Assembly: GCA_008802785.1 (NCBI GenBank)
Contig: VUYT01000006.1
Coordinates: 434,001-498,000, forward strand
From: Symmetrospora coprosmae
Taxonomy: Eukaryota > Basidiomycota > Cystobasidiomycetes > Symmetrosporaceae
Direction of reading: 5' to 3'
Length of the DNA stretch: 64,000 bases
The position numbers and the translations under genes are program-made. A model generated the notes under the pieces. The model did not search any database and was not told the DNA's origin. It saw only the letters and a list, made by a program, of their open reading frames with translations. Below, piece by piece: positions 58,816-64,000 of this stretch; positions within the stretch are counted from its first letter, which is position 1; each line of letters starts with the position of its first letter.

Positions 58816-59886
58816 TTATGAAGCGCCCGACTGTCTTTCAATGGCTGCCTTCCTCCCCGCTACTGCAGCATCACCGAGGCGACGAGCCTTGCTTTGGCTT
58901 CCGGGCGCGATGCTTGCCTTGACGAACGCTTCGTAGACCGCTTGCATCGCCTCCATCCACTCCAGGAACTTGCCTCCGCGAAGGGCGAGGGTTTTGCATA
59001 CGTATGGCTCCGGCAACGCATTGTACCACTCATCAAGGGTGCTTCGGATTGCCGCCTTGATCAGTGTCCGTCGCTCGCTGGTCCAGTCGAGCAGCAGCGT
59101 CAAGGCAGGCAGGACTGAGTCGCGTAAAATGTCGATGCGTGCCTGACACTGTTCCTCGTCTGCCGGGTCCGGTCCAAGCTCGCTGATGCGCAAGATGTCT
59201 GCGACCGTAGCCTCATCCTCTGGCAGCACTGTGCTGCCAAAGGGGTGTGCGAGACAATCAGGACTCTCTGCTCGCTTGCGCTTGGCGCCCTTGCTGGATC
59301 CACCAGAGGCGGAGGCAGAACCAGCTGGCGCAGGCAGAGGCTGGTGCCGCTGGGCGGCGGGAGTCGCTCCTGCACCAGCTGGTCCCGCCGGACCACGAGG
59401 ACCGGGAGGGCCAGCAGGTCCACGCTCGCCGTCGTCGCCATCTTCTCCATCCGCTCCGTCTGCTCCAGGTAAGCCCTGTGGACCCTGCGGGCCTGCCTCT
59501 CCGCGCTGCCCTGCTGGGCCTGGAGGACCCATCGGACCCACGGGACCTTGGACCGCTGCACCTGCTACTCCCTGCTCGCCTCGAGGTCCTGCAGGTCCGG
59601 TATCGCCTTTCTGGCCCTTGCTTCCCTTCATTCCAGGTGGCCCGACATCACCTTGCGGCCCGGTCTTGCCGCGTGCTCCAGGCGGACCTTGCGTGGCTTT
59701 GGCGATGCTGGCCTCCATCTCCAGCCGCCACTCCTTCTGTTCCTTCTCTGCCTTTTTGCGTTTCAGCTTCTCTTTCGCCAGCTCTTCCTTCAGACTTGAC
59801 ATTTCCTCCTGCAGTCCCGACACTTCCTCCTTCAGATCGGCAATCTCGTTGCCTTGCCTGAGAACTGTTGTGGCGAGATCGTTCAT
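58816..59886 (-). CDS. Intracellular collagen-like protein: coiled coil, Gly-X-Y tract, novel C-terminal domain
   Basis: Single-exon protein of 356 aa. Residues 1-66 form a strongly charged coiled coil ([20 protein letters not shown]). From residue 67 there are 14 perfect Gly-X-Y triplets, a five-residue break (GAAVQ), then 20 more triplets to about residue 173 ([15 protein letters not shown]-type, many Pro in X and charged residues in Y). A Pro/Ala/Ser linker holds KRKRAESP, a basic nuclear-type signal. The last ~145 residues are mainly helical ([46 protein letters not shown]) and match nothing I recognise. No signal peptide or membrane anchor is seen. The frame stays open about 120 nt upstream without an ATG, so the start at 59886 is the best choice. 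Collagen-like tracts are rare in fungi. Its partners are unknown. Confidence 0.88.
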   Translation of the reverse strand: MNDLATTVLRQGNEIADLKEEVSGLQEEMSSLKEELAKEKLKRKKAEKEQKEWRLEMEASIAKATQGPPGARGKTGPQGDVGPPGMKGSKGQKGDTGPAGPRGEQGVAGAAVQGPVGPMGPPGPAGQRGEAGPQGPQGLPGADGADGEDGDDGERGPAGPPGPRGPAGPAGAGATPAAQRHQPLPAPAGSASASGGSSKGAKRKRAESPDCLAHPFGSTVLPEDEATVADILRISELGPDPADEEQCQARIDILRDSVLPALTLLLDWTSERRTLIKAAIRSTLDEWYNALPEPYVCKTLALRGGKFLEWMEAMQAVYEAFVKASIAPGSQSKARRLGDAAVAGRKAAIERQSGAS

Positions 59887-60748
59887 TGTGGTGGGCGTCG
59901 AGGGTCTGGGCTGTTGCAGCTTGGGCGCAACGTGCTGAGGTGGAGGAGGGATGCTGAGGGAGTCAGGGGCGGAGGTCTCGGTATGAGGCAGGCACGAAGT
60001 GTACGAGCAGGTTCACCTCATGAACGCCGGACACTGCCGGTAAGTGCTTTCTCTCCCAGCTGCTGTATGAGCGGCGCTGCCGACTAAAGGCGATCGCTTC
60101 GCTTGCCTGCCGGGGTGAAGCGGGCTGCAGTGCGACAGTGTAGCGCGTGAGCGTGATGTCGTGTCGCCTGATGTCTCGTGAGAAAGTCGGGGGCGCGTGC
60201 AGTCCGGTGGACCAGCGAGAGGGACGCGTGCCAACGGAAGGCAGTGTTGTCGAGAGGGCTGTCAGACGCAGATGTCGAGTGTGAGAGAAGGGAAGAGCGA
60301 GGCGGTCCTGCCTCGAGCTTTATAGTGTTTTCCGTGACTTCCGCAGGGGTCCGGAAGCTCCGAGTCGACGGCGGCCTCCCGATCCGACTGCGCCGATACT
60401 GTACATCCCGCGTGCGCTTCTGCTCACTGCCCAATGCTCGCACCCAATCTATGCAGACAGTCCCGCATAGGAGCACCTCGGCTCTGTTGCCGCCCAACTC
60501 CGCACGTCACTCGACCTGCACTGACGCTTCGCTGCACCAGCACTGCATCAATGACGGCGCTCCGAACGGATCTTCAGGGCTCTGCACTGGTGCATTACAG
60601 CAGTCGCACGTCTTGCCATCCGCTGCATCAGACTAACCTGCATTCCTCGGCTTGACCGCGTTGGCAGCTGGATGACCCGACTTTCAGTGCGTTAACGCTT
60701 CGCAAGCTGGGCCGGCGGGAAGGTCCGCCCGCAGATATACCAGCTAAC
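59887..60748. promoter_or_regulatory. Divergent promoter of collagen-like and malic enzyme genes
   Basis: About 860 bp between two outward-facing starts. An in-frame extension of the collagen-like frame reaches an in-frame stop near 60011 without a Met. No RNA gene or repeat is seen. Confidence 0.5.
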
Positions 60749-63110
60749 ATGCTGCGGTGCACCAGACAAAGGTACCGCATTCTCTCGCGAGGAGCGCAAA
60801 GCTTTCGGAATCAATGCCTGTCCGTCTCCACAGCCGCTGCACCCACATTATCGCTATTCCTGGTGACTGACCTTCCATGGAATCCCCTCCTGAGCGCAGA
60901 CCTGCCCTACCAAGTGCACACCCTCGAAGAGCAGAAGAAGCGCGCATGGCAGCAGTACTCATCGCGCTCGGACGACCTTGCGCGCAACACTTTCCTGACC
61001 AGTCTACGGGACCAGAACACGGTCCTGTACTTCGCGCTGCTCCAGGACCACATCCGCGAGGTCATGCCCGTTATCTACACGCCGACCGAGGGAGAAGCGA
61101 TCGCCAATTACTCGCGCCTCTTTCGCAGGCCAGAGGGCCTCTTTCTGTCCTTCCCCAATCGCGACACGATGGAGGAGGATGTTCTCCGCTACGTACACGA
61201 AGAAGGCAGGACGAACGAGGTGCCCTTTCCGTCTGGATTGACATGCGCTCAGAGCTGGACTGATTCACTGTTGATACTCAGGAGGTAGACCTAATCGTAG
61301 TCTCTGACGGCGAGCAGATCCTGGGCATAGGCGACCAGGGTGTAGGCGGCTCAGCTGGCATCACCACCGCCAAAGCTGCAGTCTACACGCTCTGTGCCGG
61401 AAGTAAGCTGGGCGCAATCCACCTCACCGCTTTATCGATGTTCGCAATACTGACAACGCACGTACTGCCTGTCTCAGTCGATCCTGCCAGGACAATCGCG
61501 GTCGGGCTCGACGTAGGCACAAATAACCAAAAGCTGCTGGGCGACGAGCTCTATGTCGGCTGGCGGAACAAGCGAGTCCGAGGTGAAGACTACGACGCTT
61601 TCGTCGGAAAGTTTGCTGATCTCGTCAAGAAGCACTTCCCCAATGCGTTGCTGCACTTTGAGGACTTCGGTAGGCGGGGGCGAGGGTCTAAGGCAACGAA
61701 CAGAACTCGGGCTGACGCAGCTTCTCAGGTCTCACGAACGCTTTGAGGCTGCTCGAGAAGTATCGACCGGAGCAGTCGGTCTTCAACGATGGTGAGCATT
61801 TGGGGACGGCCTATCGGCTTACTTGCTGGCATTCGTCTCCGCCTCTGAGCCTTCATCTTCCTTCCGACAGACATCCAAGGAACCGCGGCCATCTCGCTTG
61901 CAGCCATCCTTGCCGCATGCAAAGCGACAGGGACCAAGCTGACGGAGCAGGGCTTCGTCATTCACGGCGGTGAGTTGCGGCCATGCTAGCATGGCAGCGA
62001 TCTCTTCTGACACCCTTTACTATCTCCCCTTTGCAGCTGGTACAGCTGGCTTTGGCATAGCCGGTCAGATCAAATCCGCCATCAGACATGTTGGCTGCAT
62101 CTGCTGTCTGCATTGCACGGAAGAGCCAGACTGACAGCGTCTCTGCAGCTTGAAGGCTCGATGAACGACAAAGAAGCCTCGGAGCTATTCTGGCTCGTCG
62201 ACAAGGACGGTCTCCTGCATGAGGGTCTTCCCTCCTCCTCAATTCGGGATGCAGCCAAGGCATACGTGCGCGCGTCCTCCGAGATTGAGGCATGGGATGT
62301 CCCGTCTTCCCAGGATTCGGGCAATGAAGCGAAGAAGATCGGCCTGGCCGACGTCGTCAGGCACGCCAAGCCGACTGTTCTCATCGGTGTCTCGACTCAG
62401 GGAGGCGCCTTCACTGAGGAGATTGTCCGCTGCATGGCAGAGCACTCCGAGCATCCCGTCATCCTGCCGCTTTCGAATCCGACCAAGCTGTGCGAAGTGG
62501 ACCCGCGGGATGCGTATAAGTGGTCGAATGGCAGAGCGGTGAGCGAGGAGCATTGCTATCTCGTTGTGCTTCAGGCTGGCACCGTCCTGACCCCTTGTGT
62601 CACCGACCGGCATCAGCTTCTGGCAACTGGATCTCCGTTCCCGCCGGCAAAGCTCGACGAAGGCAGCGAGCAGTACGAGATCGCAGAGTGTAACAACGCG
62701 TGCGTTGACATTTCTGCACCTGAAGCAGCTACACTTCGCTGATCTGACACTCTCCAACCTACTGCAGCCTCGTCTATCCCGGCCTCGGCCTCGGCACCAT
62801 CGTCTCGCAAGCGTCGCGCCTAACAGACGGCATGATCGTGGCAGGTATCGAGGCTGTTGCAGCGCTCGCGCCCTGTGCGGTGGAGGGCAAGACCTCAGCC
62901 GCCCTCCTGCCGCCCTTTGTGGACGCGCGGCCCGTGAGCAACGCTGTCGCGGTGGCTGTCGCGCGCGAAGCGGTGAAGGAAGGGGTGGCGCAGGGTGAGG
63001 GAAAGAAGGCCTTGGAGGAGAGGATGGAAGATGAGGAGGCTCTGGAGAAGTACGTCGAGAGCAGGATGTGGAAAGCCGAGTACAGACCTCTGGAGCTCGT
63101 GGGCGCGTAG
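60749..63110 (+). CDS. MAE1: Mitochondrial NAD(P)-dependent malic enzyme
   Basis: Converts malate to pyruvate and CO2 with reduction of NAD(P). The start MLRCTRQRYRILSRGAQSFR is a matrix-type presequence. The malic domain has NTVLYFALLQDHIREVMPVI and YTPTEGEAIANYSRLF with the catalytic Tyr in the VIYTPT motif. VDLIVVSDGEQILGIGDQG follows an intron, then GVGGSAGITTAKAAVYTLC and IAVGLDVGTNNQKLL. The metal-binding stretch is FEDF, then VFNDDIQGTAAISLAAIL across an intron. The Rossmann part includes GAGTAGFGIAGQ, STQGGAFTEEIV and ILPLSNPTKLCE, and the C-terminus has YPGLGLGTIVSQASRLTDGM. Roughly eight introns, each under ~150 bp. Cofactor preference (NAD or NADP) is not decided from sequence. Confidence 0.92.
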
Positions 63111-63487
63111 AGACAGAACTTCAGACGCGGTGTCAAGTGCAGGGGTTGCTATTGCCGCCCAGAGCCAGCAGCGGTATGTCATCTGCGTTGACGACAGAAG
63201 AGCGGGCTGTCTATCGTGCTGTGCATGCGTACCATTGCCCCAGGCAACTGACGTTGTGGGTCTCGCGCCGAAAGGTGGGGCGCCGTCACGTGCAGTGGCA
63301 AGGGCCCCGGCAAGATCCCCACAGCCGGGCCCCGGAATCCTCTGTCTCCACCTGTCCCTGGCCTCCTCGACTTTCGGCACCTGTGCACTGCTCGAGCTGC
63401 CTTCTCTCTGGCTCTTCTCTGCTTCACCATCTTACGGAAACACCTCAGGACTATCTTCACCAGTCACCCCTGCGCATTCAGCCCACC
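63111..63487. promoter_or_regulatory. Intergenic: promoter of alcohol dehydrogenase
   Basis: Holds the malic enzyme 3' flank and about 370 bp upstream of the dehydrogenase. A pyrimidine-rich stretch lies at about 63345-63425. No other element is assigned. Confidence 0.5.
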
Positions 63488-64000
63488 ATGTCCGAGACCG
63501 AGATCCCCAAGAAATACAAAGCCATCATCTATGACAAGCCGGGAGAGGTCTCGACAAAGGTCGTCGAGCTCGACACGCCCGAGCCAGGACCGGGAGAGGT
63601 GCTCATCCGCCTCACCCACTCTGGCGTCTGCCACTCGGACTTTGGCGTCATGACCAACTCGTGGAAGATCTTGCCTGCTCCGACTCAGGAGGGCCAGGTG
63701 CGCACCCCTTCATCTTGAGCTTCTCCTTGCCAGGCCAGACCAGACAAGACGCTGACCCTACTCCTCTCGCATGATGACAGGTCGGAGGCCACGAGGGCGT
63801 GGGCGCCATCGTCAAGATGGGCGCTGGTACCGAGAACTCGGGCGTCAAGGTCGGCCAGCGGGTCGGTGTCAAGTGGATCAGCGCCATTTGCCACACCTGC
63901 CCCGCCTGTCTCGCCGGACACGAGGGTGTCTGCTTCAACCAGAAGGTCTCTGGGTGAGCACACAAAGACTTAGGGGTTGGTACGCCTCCCGTCTAAGTAT
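63488..64000 (+). CDS. Zinc alcohol dehydrogenase, ADH1-like (3' end outside window)
   Basis: Starts MSETEIPKKYKAIIYDKPGE at 63488. Exons 63488-63697 and 63781-63953 are joined at GAGGGCCAG|GTCGGAGGC (EGQVGGHEG), and a third exon lies beyond the window after a donor at 63954. The catalytic zinc ligands Cys (SGVCHSD) and His (GHEG) are present, as are the four structural-zinc cysteines in ICHTCPACLAGHEGVC. This is the tetrameric yeast-type alcohol dehydrogenase layout, which interconverts ethanol and acetaldehyde with NAD. No targeting sequence is seen, so it is probably cytosolic. Only the N-terminal ~125 residues can be judged. Confidence 0.92.

Noticed and set aside
59186-59938. 250-codon plus-strand frame rich in Pro/Gly (GPGGP-like)
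   Set aside because: It is the antisense shadow of the collagen-like gene. GC-rich Gly-X-Y codons read backwards give a Pro/Ala-rich frame. The minus strand has the coiled coil and regular triplets.

Overview
The window is nuclear DNA of a filamentous or yeast-like basidiomycete. Coding is dense, GC is moderately high, most genes carry several short introns of about 50-140 bp with GT(G/A)AGT-type donors and CAG/TAG acceptors, and proteins are rich in Ser/Pro/Ala low-complexity tracts. Ustilaginomycotina (a smut-type lineage) is my best guess from gene style; this is inference. I see no rRNA, tRNA, CRISPR, transposon or virus-like element.

Layout, left to right. 0-10 kb: mitochondrial glutamyl-tRNA synthetase (+), SET-domain protein (-), Vps38/UVRAG-type autophagy and endosome protein (-), and an unrecognised coiled-coil protein (-). 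10-18 kb: SMP-30/gluconolactonase-like propeller (+), RhoGEF whose DH domain is interrupted by a long disordered insert (-), and sedoheptulose-1,7-bisphosphatase of the SHB17 type (+). 18.5-27 kb: three paralogous polytopic membrane proteins of unknown function (one +, two -) around a zinc-less MDR oxidoreductase (-). 27.6-33.7 kb: complex I 75/78-kDa subunit (-), and a probable RA-PH protein (+) with a 25-nt first exon. 34-46 kb: a large Ser/Pro-rich unknown (-), TAP42 (+), an allantoate/nicotinate-type MFS transporter (+), and a homeodomain protein (+). 46.6-52.6 kb: Sec7-PH ARF GEF (+). 52.8-64 kb: mitochondrial PPR protein (-), WDR70-like WD40 protein (+), an intracellular collagen-like protein (-), mitochondrial malic enzyme (+), and a zinc alcohol dehydrogenase cut by the window end (+).

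Most genes are housekeeping and unrelated to their neighbours. The two places most likely to hold undescribed biology are the membrane-protein paralogue group (18.5-26.9 kb), whose members share a central cytosolic-looking motif block and a conserved Gln-rich/acidic tail, and the collagen-like protein (58.8-59.9 kb): a coiled coil followed by 34 Gly-X-Y triplets, a basic nuclear-type signal and a novel C-terminal domain, without a signal peptide. Splice models were read by eye. Those for the glutamyl-tRNA synthetase, SHB17, SMP-30, TAP42, homeodomain and RA-PH genes were checked for reading-phase closure; other multi-exon genes are given as outer bounds.
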